A stretch of DNA of 64,000 nucleotides from Nostoc piscinale CENA21 (GTDB taxonomy: Bacteria > Cyanobacteriota > Cyanobacteriia > Cyanobacteriales > Nostocaceae). The stretch's first letter is position 1, and each line of letters starts with the position of its first letter. Under the pieces are notes generated by a model. The model was given only the letters and a program-made list of their open reading frames with translations, ran no database searches and was not told the origin of the DNA. Made by a program: the position numbers and the translations under genes. The stretch is from positions 5,134,158-5,198,157 of the forward strand of contig NZ_CP012036.1 in the NCBI RefSeq assembly GCF_001298445.1, written 5' to 3'. Below, piece by piece: positions 7,887 through 17,595 of this stretch.

Positions 7887-8738
7887 CTATTTGGGTTGAG
7901 ATCGGGTAATGGTAGCTCCCAAAAGTTTTAGTGCAGAGAGAAAGGCATCGGCTAACGTTGCCTTTGTTGTAACATCAGTCAAATCAATGCCGAGATAAAC
8001 GATCGTTTGGGCAATTTGAGGACGAATGCCACTGATCATACAATCGGCTCCCATGAGACGGGCAGCTGTAACTGTCTTAAGTAGATGTTGAGCAGTGAGA
8101 GTATCCACGGTTGCAACCCCGGTAATGTCTATAATGGCAACTTCTGACCCCGTTTCCACAATTTTCTGCAATAACGACTCCATCATCATTTGAGTCCGCG
8201 TACTATCCAGAGTGCCGATAATGGGTAATGCCAAAATTCCCTCCCAGAGTTTAATTACTGGGGTAGACAGCTCCATCAACTCTTCCTGTTGCCGCAAAAT
8301 CACTTCTTCGCGCGCTTTTTGATACGCTTCCATTGTCAGCAATCCCAGCTGATCTAGTAGGTTGGTGGCTAACCATATCTCTTCACCTAACTCAATGGGG
8401 TCTTGTAATTGCTGACGCATTCGGTTGAACAGGGGTTGCTTGAACGAAAAGACAAATGTAGCTGTTTCCGAGGGTGTGAAACCTTGTTGCGATCGCGATC
8501 GAGAGATGCCGGTTAGCATCGAGCGCATCTCTTGCCACTCCCCTGCCTGAATATTGCTCAACGTTCCCTGTCCAACGGCGAGCCGAAACAAGCTCAGGAA
8601 TTCCCGGCACTCCTCTTGTAGCTCTGCTTCTTTGATCAAGCCTCTGCGAATATTGATAGTAGCTAACTCCTGAGTCCACTCCAACAGCAAGTCTGCCTCA
8701 AAGGTTTCTAGGATCGCCGGTATCTTACTTTCACTCAT
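7887..8738 (-). CDS. rsbR: RsbR-type stressosome co-antagonist (RsbRD-like N-terminus + STAS)
   Basis: The N-terminal 150 residues form an all-helical RsbRD-type sensory domain. A linker helix (about 150-165) joins it to a STAS domain at about 165-280 with LDSTRTQMMMESLL and DITGVATVDTLTAQHL, the segments that hold the RsbT-phosphorylated Thr positions in RsbR proteins. The start at 8738 is preferred over 8765 because an AGAGGA ribosome-binding sequence lies just upstream of it. The first gene of the minus-strand operon; the upstream region 8739-8826 would carry the promoter. The ligand is unknown; the N-terminus has no haem, LOV or PAS signature I can see. Confidence 0.9.
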   Translation of the reverse strand: MSESKIPAILETFEADLLLEWTQELATINIRRGLIKEAELQEECREFLSLFRLAVGQGTLSNIQAGEWQEMRSMLTGISRSRSQQGFTPSETATFVFSFKQPLFNRMRQQLQDPIELGEEIWLATNLLDQLGLLTMEAYQKAREEVILRQQEELMELSTPVIKLWEGILALPIIGTLDSTRTQMMMESLLQKIVETGSEVAIIDITGVATVDTLTAQHLLKTVTAARLMGADCMISGIRPQIAQTIVYLGIDLTDVTTKATLADAFLSALKLLGATITRSQPK

Positions 8739-8826
8739 TGTTCCTCTAAAGGCAACAGTTTTCATTAGTTCCCAATTTAGTTTATGACGATTCAGCTGAA
8801 CCTAATAGCTGAAGTTGGAAATTGAG

Positions 8827-9188
8827 TTATGCTCGTTTTTCGATAAAAATCATCCACTTCTGGAAAATCTCATCCCGTCCATCATCAGGCGCAACAAACT
8901 TATACACACTCTCCCGCTTACCCCTCGGCCCCAACCGCCCCACATACGCGACAGCCGCAGATCAACCTTATTGAGTAACTTCTGTGCGATCGCTACCGGA
9001 GTCAGTTTCTCCGAAATAGTTACGTTCAGGTAATTCTTGATCAGGTACAGATGCTGTAGTGCGCGAACCTTAAACTCCTGCATCCGTTCATCAGAACCCC
9101 GCAACCGCTCTCCAGATGTAAGCAACTGCAACAGATTCAGTCTTTCCAAGAACAATTCGCAATTCGCAATTTGCAATTGAGAACCCAA
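8827..9188 (-). pseudogene. Degraded gene fragment, possibly the C-terminus of a plasmid-type replication protein
   Basis: The frame encodes ERLRGSDERMQEFKVRAL and VAIAQKLLNKVDLRL and then loses sense. Shifting by one base near 8970 gives AYVGRLGPRGKRESVYKF and VAPDDGRDEIFQKWM, ending at a stop at 8827, which reads as a continuous protein. The front end is replaced by AATTCGCA-type repeats (9152-9178). The sequence recalls the C-terminal part of large cyanobacterial plasmid replication proteins, but I am not sure of the family. It is a relic, not a working gene. Confidence 0.5.
9152..9178. repeat. AATTCGCA short tandem repeat
   Basis: Copies of CAATTCGC/AATTTGC units in tandem, covering what would be the start of the relic gene at 8827-9188. 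The same unit occurs at about 26983-27001. Confidence 0.75.
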
Positions 9189-9345
9189 TGTCAGTAATTT
9201 ATTTTAAATACAAGCACCTCAAAACCTCGAAGCGTTATCTATAAATTGCGAACTGGAGTATTTAACAGAAATTCGTCAACTGTTGTCCTTTTGGTTGACT
9301 AATAGTGGGTCTCCAGGTTGAAATAGCCGCTCAATGTGGCGATCG

Positions 9346-11607
9346 CTATTTTCCATAAACTACCACCGGCACCCGTTTGTAAGCAGGCGTACCGCAGCGT
9401 GTTTCTGTTCTGGCTTTAAAAATGACATTCACCTCCGGATAAAACATCAACGCTGCACCTTCTCGCACAGCCCCGTAAATCACTTCCACGTTCTCTAGTT
9501 TGTCGGCATCGCCCTGTACTGTAACGAGATCATGTTGGGCTAACCCAATCTTTTCTGCATCCAAGCGATTCATCAAAATGCAGTGGCGATGGGGCATTCC
9601 CCGGTACTGATCGTCAATTTTGTAAACCACAGTGTTGTGTTGGGAATAACTGCGTCCAGTCATTAATGCCAGTACAAGACTATTTGCTCTTTGATCAATG
9701 TCAAAGTCTTGAGGTTGAGGTAGAGCTAGATTTGGCAGTGGCGTAGTTAACATTTTTGCCTTGCCTGACGGTGTTTTAAAATGGGGTTCGGTGACGATGC
9801 GCCCAGAGATGATGAACTCTTCGCTAGTGTCGTCAATCGTCGCAATTTTTTCATAGCCAGGAATAGTTGTGGCAATCAGTTGCCGCACGTAGCGAGTATC
9901 TTGCAGTTTACGCCACTCGACAGGATACTTACCCAGCAACCGATGGGCCAGTTCAGTTAAAAACTGAACTTCGGAAATTAAATCTGCATTCTTGAGGTGA
10001 GTTTTGCCTTCATCATTGAGGCGTACAAAGTTGTTACCGGATTCAACAGTGGTTTTGTGTGGGTTTTCAAATCGGTTGAGGACGGGAATAATGATTGTGT
10101 GAGTTTTCGCCAATCCGTGAAAGTGCCCAATATTGGGTTTAGTAGCGAGATAGATGATGGTATCGATGTTACCCAATGCCCGTTTTGCCTGTGCTGAGTC
10201 AGGATTAGCACCATATATATTACCACCTACACACATGAGACTATCTACTTTGCCCGCTTCTGCTGCTTCGATGAGGTCACGAGTATGATAACCCTTGGGT
10301 AAAGAGAGCGATCGCCCCAACAACTGCTCCAACGCCTGCTTAATCTCTTCTTTGAGCTTCACAGTGACACCCATTGAGCCAAAGCCCTGCACGTTGGAAT
10401 GTCCCCGTACTGGCATAACTCCGGCTCCCATTTTGCCAATCTGACCGCTAATCAATGCTGTATTGGCGATGCTATAGACATTATCCACACCATTGGTATG
10501 TTGCGTAATTCCCATTGCCCAACCAAAGACCACACCTTTTGATGTGCCGATGATGGTTGCGGCGGCGGCAATTTCTGGCTGGGACACACCGCAGGTAGTC
10601 GTGATAGTTTCCCAAGAAAGCGATCGCGCCTGTTCTAATACCGCTTCCCACCCTTGGGTATGCGCTTGCAAAAAGTCGTACTGCACAAACCCCTGTTCAA
10701 TTAACGCCTTCTGAATGCCCACAAACAGTGCCACATCACTACCGGGAATCGGTTGGAGATACAGCGAAGCAATCTCAGAACCAGGAATCAAAGACTTAAC
10801 TGGGAATGCCGGAGAGCCAAATTTCACCAATCCAATTTCCATCACCGGATTGATCACAATCACTTTGCCACCCCTGTCTCGCAGTTTGATCAACTCATTC
10901 ATCAAACGTGGATGGTTATAAGCAGAATTTGCCCCTGCTAACACTACACAATCTGCCTGCTTCAAACTTTCCAGGCTGACGATTGAGGTGTTTGTGCCAA
11001 ACATCTCCTTGAGTGCGGTTGTGGAAGGAGCATGGCACAAATCTGAACAATCTGCCAAATTATTTGAACCCAAAGTTCGCAGCAGTAGTTGTAGTAAAAA
11101 TGCCGCTTCGTTAGAGCCGCGCCCAGAACTGTAGGATGCAACTCGCTCTGGTGGTTTCTTAAAGGCATCTGTGGCGATCGCATAAATTTCATCCCAAGAA
11201 ATGCGCTCATAGTGGTCACGACCTGCCCGTCGAATCACAGGAAAGCTCAGTCTTCCCAATCGATCCGCTTCCATAGAAGATAGCTGTTGGAGGTCAGCAA
11301 TCTTGTGGTCATCAAAGAAGTGGACTGGAACTGGAGGTTGGATTTCGGCTGAAATTGCTTCTACACTTTTCATGCAGCGTTGTAATTTCTCACCCGCTTC
11401 ATTGGTGAATCCACCTTTTTGTCCACCAGTCCCCCAGGAGCATGACAGGCAAGCACTCTTGTGAAACAGGGTTTTCCAAAGATGTGGCCCTTCTGGTGAG
11501 AGAGTGTGCTTTGCCCAATACTCAATTACAGGCAACCCACCACCAATCTCTGGGGTATTTTCATTGGTTTCGTGGAAGGGCGGTTGGGGCTGGGGGTTGG
11601 TATCCAT
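9346..11607 (-). CDS. FdhF/YdeP-family molybdopterin oxidoreductase
   Basis: A 753-residue protein with the YdeP layout: an N-terminal CLSCSWGTGGQKGG segment instead of a full 4Fe-4S ligand set, the molybdopterin oxidoreductase core (SYSSGRGSNEAAFLLQLL, GANSAYNHPRLM, PVRGHSNVQGFGSMG) and a C-terminal molydopterin dinucleotide-binding domain (LMTGRSYSQHNTV, MPHRHCILMNRLDAEKIG). The family is related to formate dehydrogenase-H, but the substrate is unknown; E. coli YdeP has been linked to acid resistance. It stands alone, with no fdhD or electron-transfer subunit beside it. The low number of N-terminal Cys residues argues against a complete iron-sulphur cluster. Confidence 0.88.
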   Translation of the reverse strand: MDTNPQPQPPFHETNENTPEIGGGLPVIEYWAKHTLSPEGPHLWKTLFHKSACLSCSWGTGGQKGGFTNEAGEKLQRCMKSVEAISAEIQPPVPVHFFDDHKIADLQQLSSMEADRLGRLSFPVIRRAGRDHYERISWDEIYAIATDAFKKPPERVASYSSGRGSNEAAFLLQLLLRTLGSNNLADCSDLCHAPSTTALKEMFGTNTSIVSLESLKQADCVVLAGANSAYNHPRLMNELIKLRDRGGKVIVINPVMEIGLVKFGSPAFPVKSLIPGSEIASLYLQPIPGSDVALFVGIQKALIEQGFVQYDFLQAHTQGWEAVLEQARSLSWETITTTCGVSQPEIAAAATIIGTSKGVVFGWAMGITQHTNGVDNVYSIANTALISGQIGKMGAGVMPVRGHSNVQGFGSMGVTVKLKEEIKQALEQLLGRSLSLPKGYHTRDLIEAAEAGKVDSLMCVGGNIYGANPDSAQAKRALGNIDTIIYLATKPNIGHFHGLAKTHTIIIPVLNRFENPHKTTVESGNNFVRLNDEGKTHLKNADLISEVQFLTELAHRLLGKYPVEWRKLQDTRYVRQLIATTIPGYEKIATIDDTSEEFIISGRIVTEPHFKTPSGKAKMLTTPLPNLALPQPQDFDIDQRANSLVLALMTGRSYSQHNTVVYKIDDQYRGMPHRHCILMNRLDAEKIGLAQHDLVTVQGDADKLENVEVIYGAVREGAALMFYPEVNVIFKARTETRCGTPAYKRVPVVVYGK

Positions 11608-11785
11608 CTGGTTGCAGCAACAAATCGGTTCATTTTGTGCAACTTATCGCAATTTACTAGACACGAGAATTCCTCATTAGGTAGATTTTCGCGCTTTCTA
11701 CAAGTATGGGACAAAATCCCCACTCTGACAAAACCTTCTGCTTATTCTTAAGTATTTGAGACGGAAATACTTAATAAAATAACTT

Positions 11786-12142
11786 CTAATCAGGCAGAAT
11801 AAATGGAATTGGTTGCCTGCTTTGTAGTGGTGGTATTGGGCTATAGTTTAATGTAATAACTGTTATACCTAAAGCTGAAAGAGCAACTACTGTAATTACT
11901 GTGAGCCATTTCATCTGTTGACGTAAATACACAATTTCTTTTCTTAGGCTATCTGCCTCTACTGAAGAATATGGTTTTCCTTGTGGAACTTCAACAACTA
12001 CGTTTTTTGGTTTAATCGTTGGAGTCACAAACGCTACTTGAGTTTGTAACCAATTAGCAATTAGCAGAGGACTTTTTTTCCTAAACCAACGCCAAGCGTA
12101 AACTCTAAATATAGGCTTGGACATTCGCACAATCATTTTCAT
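11786..12142 (-). CDS. Small single-pass membrane protein, unknown function
   Basis: 118 residues. The N-terminus is basic (MKMIVRMSKPIFRVYAWRWF), a helical stretch precedes one clear transmembrane segment (about 80-100, WLTVITVVALSALGITVITL), and a Pro-rich tail (PIPPLQSRQPIPFILPD) follows. It starts 8 bases after the end of the gene at 12151-12372, so the two are likely co-transcribed. I do not recognise the family. Confidence 0.55.
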   Translation of the reverse strand: MKMIVRMSKPIFRVYAWRWFRKKSPLLIANWLQTQVAFVTPTIKPKNVVVEVPQGKPYSSVEADSLRKEIVYLRQQMKWLTVITVVALSALGITVITLNYSPIPPLQSRQPIPFILPD

Positions 12143-12150
12143 CGTTTTAT

Positions 12151-12372
12151 TTAAAAAACGAAGACGAAACTTTTGATCAATGAGATGAGATTGACTGCAC
12201 CAATATCATAAAGACAATCCAGCACAAGCTTAAGAGTTGCTTCCTCACTATTAACTAAGTTTTGTAGTAACAAACGAATATCTTGCATTCGCTCGGCTGT
12301 CAAATGCTTGTGAGTCAACTTTTCGGATGATTCTACTAATTTTCTATGATATCTTGGTGTAACTAGTGCCAT
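12151..12372 (-). CDS. Small helical protein, unknown function
   Basis: 73 residues, predicted largely helical, with a charged first half (HKHLTAERMQDIRLLLQNLV) and a hydrophobic end (AVNLISLIKSFVFVF). It lies directly upstream of, and probably in the same transcript as, the membrane protein at 11786-12142. No motif is recognisable; the call rests on open frame, start context and pairing with its neighbour. Confidence 0.45.
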   Translation of the reverse strand: MALVTPRYHRKLVESSEKLTHKHLTAERMQDIRLLLQNLVNSEEATLKLVLDCLYDIGAVNLISLIKSFVFVF

Positions 12373-12583
12373 TTTTATAAAATAACAATCACATCCTTTT
12401 CATAGCAGTATCTTGAGAAAGAGATACAAAAGTGCTGTTAGAGAGATACCGACTCGCTCTCAAGTAAGAGATATATTCTGTGCTGTGGCAGAAGACTTTT
12501 ATGTTTTTATTTAATAAAGTGATTAATGATTTCAAACAAGCTGTTAAGAAAATATTTTTTAAATTAATAGGTAGCAAATTAGT

Positions 12584-12992
12584 ATGCCTTCAGAGTCATC
12601 ACCTAACAAACTGACACAAACGAGGAAAAAAAATCCTGATAGATGGTCAACGTCCAGTTGACTCAAGTAATATTGAAATTAAGGAAACGATTGATGTAGA
12701 TGGACAGAGGCCAATTGTAAAAGCTAAAAATTATGCTGAGAAAACAATAAATATAGATGGTCAACGCCCAATTGCTAAGAGCAATCTCCAAGACCATGAG
12801 ATGTTAATCGTAGACGGACAACGACCAATTGATCCTAATGATTTAGAGGTGGAGGAAATTCTTGAGATAGACGGTCAACGTCCAATTACTAAGAATAGCT
12901 TTCAAATTCAAGACACGATAGAAATAGATGGGAGTCGTCCAATTTCCGATAGTACTGTTGAAAAACAAATGCCAACAGATTATATCGACTAA
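12584..12992 (+). CDS. Small repeat protein with six IDGQRPI-type motifs (frame broken at an A8 run)
   Basis: Read across the region, the protein contains six spaced motifs: LIDGQRPV, DVDGQRPI, NIDGQRPI, IVDGQRPI, EIDGQRPI and EIDGSRPI. They are separated by 12-17 variable, mostly acidic or polar residues, and the protein ends MPTDYID. The ATG at 12584 begins MPSESSPNKLTQTRKK and then goes out of frame; removing one A from the A8 run at 12626-12633 joins it to ILIDGQRP. An internal ATG at 12801 would give only the last three repeats. Repeated short motifs with variable spacers are seen in some peptide precursors and in scaffold proteins, but no maturation enzyme lies nearby and I do not recognise the family. 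Confidence 0.55.
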
Positions 12993-13112
12993 AATTCCCA
13001 GCTTTTTTGGCACAATCAATTGATCAAACAAAAGCTACATCTTAGCAAATTTCTGTACGAGCCATGCTACTAAGCTAAGATGAGCTTAATTTGAGCGTAG
13101 ATTTTGTTTGCT

Positions 13113-13940
13113 CTAGTTCCATATTCCAATTTTGGATGCGTAGACGCTTTGCGGCTTGTCCTTGGACACAGCTAATGATAAAACTCTCTCTAAATAGTTA
13201 TTATTCATTGTTGCCAGAAACTGTTTATTTTTAATTCCGCGTTTGACCCGCTTTTCTTTACCTAACAGGTTTACTGCTATCTGCTTCATGAGTGCACAAT
13301 TTTGTGGAGCATTATCTTTTCTAACCCGACAGTCATCTTCTTTTAAAACTACATCCAATAACGGCAGTCGCTACAACGGCGGGAACCTCCGCAACGCGCT
13401 GCCGCCCCAATGTAATGAATTTTCTATTCCCCAGAGATGGCGAACAGAGTTAGTAAATTGTTTGGCATCATTACTAATAAAATAACGAGTCTCCACTGTT
13501 GTTTTATCATCTACTTGCCGGACGGACTCTACCATCCCAATACTATGAAAGTTTGACCAAACTGAATCAGGATCAACCTAAGATTGAATTCCTGCTAACA
13601 TCGCATAATTGCTGATTTCATGACCATCCTTTATCTTTTGTACTGATTTCATCCAGTTCAAGAAACATTCTTGAAATTGTTGAGGATTCAATTGTGCAAA
13701 TACCCTTGCCAATGTGTCATGCGACGGGATGCCATTTGGTAGTTCTAAAAACGTTTTTAACCACTCATATTTTGTGCAGCCATACAGTTCAATTGCCACC
13801 CAACTATCTGCTCCACAAATTACTGCACAAATTGCAATGCTTAAAATATCAATTAACTTGTGTCGCTTTGTCCGCTCTACTCTTGGATCTTCCATCTGTG
13901 CAAAGTACTCAGTAATCGTGATTTTGGGCTTGAGCTTCAC
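13113..13940 (-). pseudogene. ISAs1-family transposase remnant
   Basis: The N-terminal 120 residues (ITEYFAQMEDPRVERTKRHK, DILSIAICAVICGADSW, PSHDTLARVF) are the DDE_Tnp_1-associated N-domain of ISAs1/H-repeat transposases. A stop follows, then in the same frame VDPDSVWSNFHSIGMVESV, RHLWGIENSLHW and finally LDVVLKEDDCRVRKDNAPQN, which are the C-terminal signature. The central catalytic part is missing, so there was an internal deletion, and a GC-rich 48-base insertion splits LHW from LDVV. It is dead. Confidence 0.85.
13359..13406. repeat. GC-rich 48-base insertion in the ISAs1 remnant
   Basis: The conserved transposase string LHW-LDVV is interrupted exactly here by 48 bases rich in GGCGG, GCGGAGG and CCGCCG words, and they bring a stop into the frame. 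The length is a multiple of three, as for the insertion in the four-helix bundle gene. This resembles the small palindromic dispersed repeats of Nostoc genomes. Confidence 0.6.
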
Positions 13941-14449
13941 GCTTTTTGGGACTTTCTTCTTCTACGTTTTACAATGACTTTGCCATCAAAGCCTCATTGC
14001 TCAATCTCCATATCATCAGCGATCGCTACCTTTCTCAGTCTTTTAGTGTATATGTACTATATTTAGATGCGTTCGCTCTGAAGGGGTCGCCCATTATACC
14101 AGAGGTTGATGGGTAGGGAATTGAGGCAAAGATTCTGTAACTGAACAAATAACAATATCGTAACCGTAGAAGACGTTTTGGCTTACGTTGCAACTTGATT
14201 GCTGGACTTCTCAATTATGAACTTGCTTTGTTTTCTTGATTCGTGCAAGAGGTCTATTCAAAATAACGATCATTTTCCAGTTCTAGTCAGCCAAAATTCA
14301 TATACGCTGAATGTATAATTTAGGTGTAATATCAAGTTCGGGTAATTAGTTATAATTCCGGAAATCTGTGCAGAAATGTAAACATCCCCTCCTCTGCTCC
14401 CTCTGCGATCTTAATGATAATTATTTCACCGAACACGATATAACAGCTT

Positions 14450-14819
14450 ATGACCCCGCAAGAATTTAGTTTATTAATTGTATCAATCCTCATCAGCACA
14501 GCCGGACAATTTTTTTTGAAAATAGGCGCAAATAAACTAGGCAGAGTTAACTTAGGCAACGCAATCACTCATATCCTTGGTATTATCACAATACCAGAAC
14601 TATTGATTGGATTAACTTGCTATGGTTTTGGTGCTATGTTTTATATCCTGCTACTCTCTAGAGTGAACTTGAGCGTTGCTGGCCCATCTGTATCTATAGG
14701 TTACATTTTTTTCTGTGTTGCTTGGCTATTGGATATTGAAAGAGCCTATACCTTTAATTCGCTTAGTTGGTTTAAGCTTGATTGTTGTGGGTGTAATCTT
14801 AGTTGTTTGGCGCAAATAA
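14450..14819 (+). CDS. EamA/SMR-like small multidrug or lipid-sugar transporter, frameshifted
   Basis: Four hydrophobic segments fit a 4-TM EamA/SMR-type protein of about 120 residues: LLIVSILISTAGQFFLKIGA, ITHILGIITIPELLIGLTCYGFGAMFY and LSRVNLSVAGPSVSIGYIF are in the first frame. After the T7 run at 14706-14712 the frame is lost; with one T removed it continues SVLLGYWILKEPIPL and LIVVGVILVVWRK, ending at 14819, which is the normal family C-terminus (LKEP motif). Without the correction the product has a nonsense tail of about 40 residues and would lack TM4. The substrate cannot be told. Confidence 0.7.
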
Positions 14820-15739
14820 ACTGTTTATTTAGTTGATATTTGATGGCTAAAATGAATATTTATCTGCAAAACGTACTTTTCAATACTTTTTACTTGCAGC
14901 CTAGACAAAGTATTTCAATAATTAACACAGATTCTGTATTTTATCAGTTTATTGTACGATAATAGACTAAATCGTTTTTTGATAATTATTAATAATAATC
15001 ATGGATTTCTATAATTATATACATAGAATACAACAATATTAAATTTTATTTAAATTTTTTTATAAAACTTATCTTTAAACCGTAGCATTGTTGTACTAAA
15101 ATGTGATTAAAATCAGGAACTAATCATATCATCTTAAATGAATAATCAAAGAGTATAGAAATTAACGGCTTAATATTGCTTGATAATGAGAAACTAGCTT
15201 TTGTTGATGACCACTATATCAATCAAAAAAAGCAAGGGAAAACTATTTTTTATGGAAAAGGTTAATTTTTTATTCAAACAAAAAGAATATTTTTTAGCAG
15301 TAAAATATACAATATTAAATGCAACCTGTATAGGACTAGTAACCTATACAAAACGTGAGTAACTATAGATAAAATTGTGTAACCGATGGTTTTTTGTTTG
15401 TATTAAGTTTTACAGGAGGCTGATTGATTTAGATAAATTGATTAGTAGCCGAATACAAGCAGACTGTTAGTACTATCAATATAGACAGTATTAATATAAT
15501 GATACAAGCTAAAAAATACGTAAGTATCTCAAGTAGTTATGAGCGATCGCTCTCAGAAGGATTACTGGTAACATAACCCGCCTCATAAGCGGGAAAACCC
15601 TCAGATAAAATTCTGTAAAACTGAGGCAAATTTTCAGGATTAGTAGAAAGTAATTGGGAATCTAACTTTTAGAGAAAAGTGTGCTATAAATTACCGTCAG
15701 AACCATACACAATGGTTCGACCCTTGAAGGAGCTATGAA
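14820..15739. other. Long intergenic region, no gene seen
   Basis: About 920 bases without a convincing open frame, very AT-rich up to about 15530. The last 200 bases hold a HIP1 site (15543-15550) and two small hairpins described separately, then the ribosome-binding site AAGGAG before the GTG start at 15740. Confidence 0.6.
15577..15626 (+). promoter_or_regulatory. Tandem hairpins in the leader of the polysaccharide deacetylase gene
   Basis: Two stems follow each other: CCCGC (15577-15581) with GCGGG (15589-15593), and CCTCAG (15599-15604) with CTGAGG (15621-15626), spaced by five A-rich bases. No U tract follows, so a terminator is unlikely. They could be part of a structured 5' leader about 110 bases upstream of the GTG start. 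I cannot assign a known riboswitch class. Confidence 0.35.
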
Positions 15740-16652
15740 GTGGAAAATAATAAATCGTTACTTTGGCCACAAGGTATATTAATTGCTTTACTTGCCTTGG
15801 GTGCTACATTAAGCATTGCTATGATGATGCTTCTTAGGCCAAATGCTTCTGAAGCCCAAAGCAGCCAGAATGTAAATATCAATAATAATTTAGTTGCCAA
15901 AGTGGGTACGCAAAAGCGCATTGAAGGATTAAAAGCTGCAATGCTGACGACTTGGCAACAAGAAGCACAAGCTAAAGGTCTTGGTTATGCTTTAGCAAAA
16001 CGCTTTCAAGGAGCAGTTATTAAAGAGGCTAAACTTAGTGCTAATCAAAAAGTCATTGCACTAACTTTCGATGATGGCCCTTGGCCTGAAAGTACTGCTC
16101 AAGTACTGGACATTCTCAAGCAGAATAATGTCAAAGCCACATTTTTTTGTTGTTGGTCAAAACGTCAAAAATTATCCCGACTTACTCAAGCGGGTGAGTG
16201 TGGAAGGTCATGTGGTTGCTAACCACACTTGGCATCATTGGTATCATGTCATGAATCAACAGGCAGCCGCCTATGAAATTGAGCATACAACAGACTTGAT
16301 TTATAAAATTACAGGTGTCAAAACAAATTTGTTTCGCCCACCTGGAGGAATCATGCACAATGGCGTAGCCGCTTATGCTAAAAATGCAAAATATGCAGTT
16401 GTGATGTGGTCAACTGATTCTGTAGACTATTCTCAGCCTGCTGTACCCAAATTGATTGATAATGTCTTTCGACTAGCTAAACCAGGTGGGATTGTTCTGA
16501 TGCACGATGGTGGTGGAAATCGCTCCCGTACTGTACAGGCTTTACCAGAAATTATTAATAGATTTCGGAAGCAAGGATACAGCTTTGTAACTGTTCCAGA
16601 ACTTTTAGAAATGGAAGATAAAGCACAAAGTATAATTGCCCAGAAAAAGTAA
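15740..16652 (+). CDS. Polysaccharide deacetylase (NodB domain, membrane-anchored), frameshifted
   Basis: An N-terminal membrane anchor (residues about 10-32) precedes a NodB domain with all motifs: TFDDGPWPEST (catalytic and metal Asp), the metal-binding HxxxH-type NHTWHHW, RPPGG, WSTDSVDY and VLMHDGGG. The family removes acetyl groups from N-acetylglucosamine in peptidoglycan or exopolysaccharide outside the cytoplasmic membrane. The frame breaks inside the T7 run at 16142-16148; removing one T gives KATFFVVGQNVKNYPDLL, the exact family sequence. The GTG start at 15740 has AAGGAG eight bases upstream. Confidence 0.85.
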
Positions 16653-16923
16653 TAGTTAAGTTACTAATTAGTGATTATTAATATAGTAATCTGATTTGAT
16701 TTTTAAATTACGCGTAAGGTGGTCATGTGCAGGATAAGCTTCTATTAATAGAGTGCATTGACAAATGCCCACCTTACCAATATCTAAGTTTTTTGAACAA
16801 TCCAATATGAATCCTATTCTAAACCTATAGAATGCTATCGCAAAATTCAGGGACAAGGAAGAGAAAAGCTTTGTTTAGTAAACTTAAAAGGGAACAGGTA
16901 AGTTCCCATAAATAAGTTTATTT

Positions 16924-17391
16924 CTATCGCTTTAATTGCTCTTGCCATTCATCTAAACTGATATATTTATTCTCAATTACATCGAGAACTTCTATCAGAC
17001 CATTGTTATTAAACACACGAAACCAATAAATTGTTGAATCATAGTCTGATTGGTTTTCAAATATGCGAACTGTGTAGTAAGGCTCATTAGCAGTAGGAGA
17101 GCCATCAACTACCACTCCTAATTTAATCGTCCCTTTAGAAAGTCTGACGATTTCCCTGGCTTTGCGTTGTACTTGTGGCAACTTCCAAACTAAATTCAAA
17201 GCCGTTTCTTCATCAATTTTGTTAGTCAATTCAGCAATTTTTACAATATTAGCTGGATTTAACTCAGATAATGTTTGTGCGGTAATTAACCCCGTTTTAA
17301 CATCATAGTTGGAATTTTGAGAAAGAGCTACTTGGCATCCCACACTCATCAATAAAGAAGACATTATCGGTAAGCAAATGAATCTTTTCAT
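16924..17391 (-). CDS. Putative lipoprotein, unknown function
   Basis: The start at 17391 gives MKRFICLPIMSSLLMSVGCQ, a type II signal peptide with a lipobox ending SVGC, so the mature protein should be lipid-anchored. The rest (about 135 residues) has ETALNLVWKLPQVQRKAREI and EPYYTVRIFENQSDYDSTIYWFRV, mixed helix and strand, with no motif I recognise. A longer start at 17424 exists but would bury the signal peptide. It stands alone. Confidence 0.7.
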   Translation of the reverse strand: MKRFICLPIMSSLLMSVGCQVALSQNSNYDVKTGLITAQTLSELNPANIVKIAELTNKIDEETALNLVWKLPQVQRKAREIVRLSKGTIKLGVVVDGSPTANEPYYTVRIFENQSDYDSTIYWFRVFNNNGLIEVLDVIENKYISLDEWQEQLKR

Positions 17392-17595
17392 GGAGCAATC
17401 CCTGAGTGTTATGCTGTCGTTCACTTCATGTCATATATACACTAGGGTAACAGTCATCACCTTAAATATAGGGTGATTAATCATTTCTTTTTATTGGTAC
17501 TAGTAATTGTACTGAGTTTGCATATATCAGATCCCCGAATTATTTGAAAAATCGGGAATTTGGCACTTTACTAATAATTCATAACTGCAAAATAA

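Noticed and set aside
8392..8679. A 95-residue open frame overlapping rsbR
   Set aside because: Entirely inside the conserved rsbR coding sequence in another frame.
10962..11219. An 85-residue open frame within the molybdopterin oxidoreductase gene
   Set aside because: Shadow frame; the oxidoreductase frame is conserved throughout.
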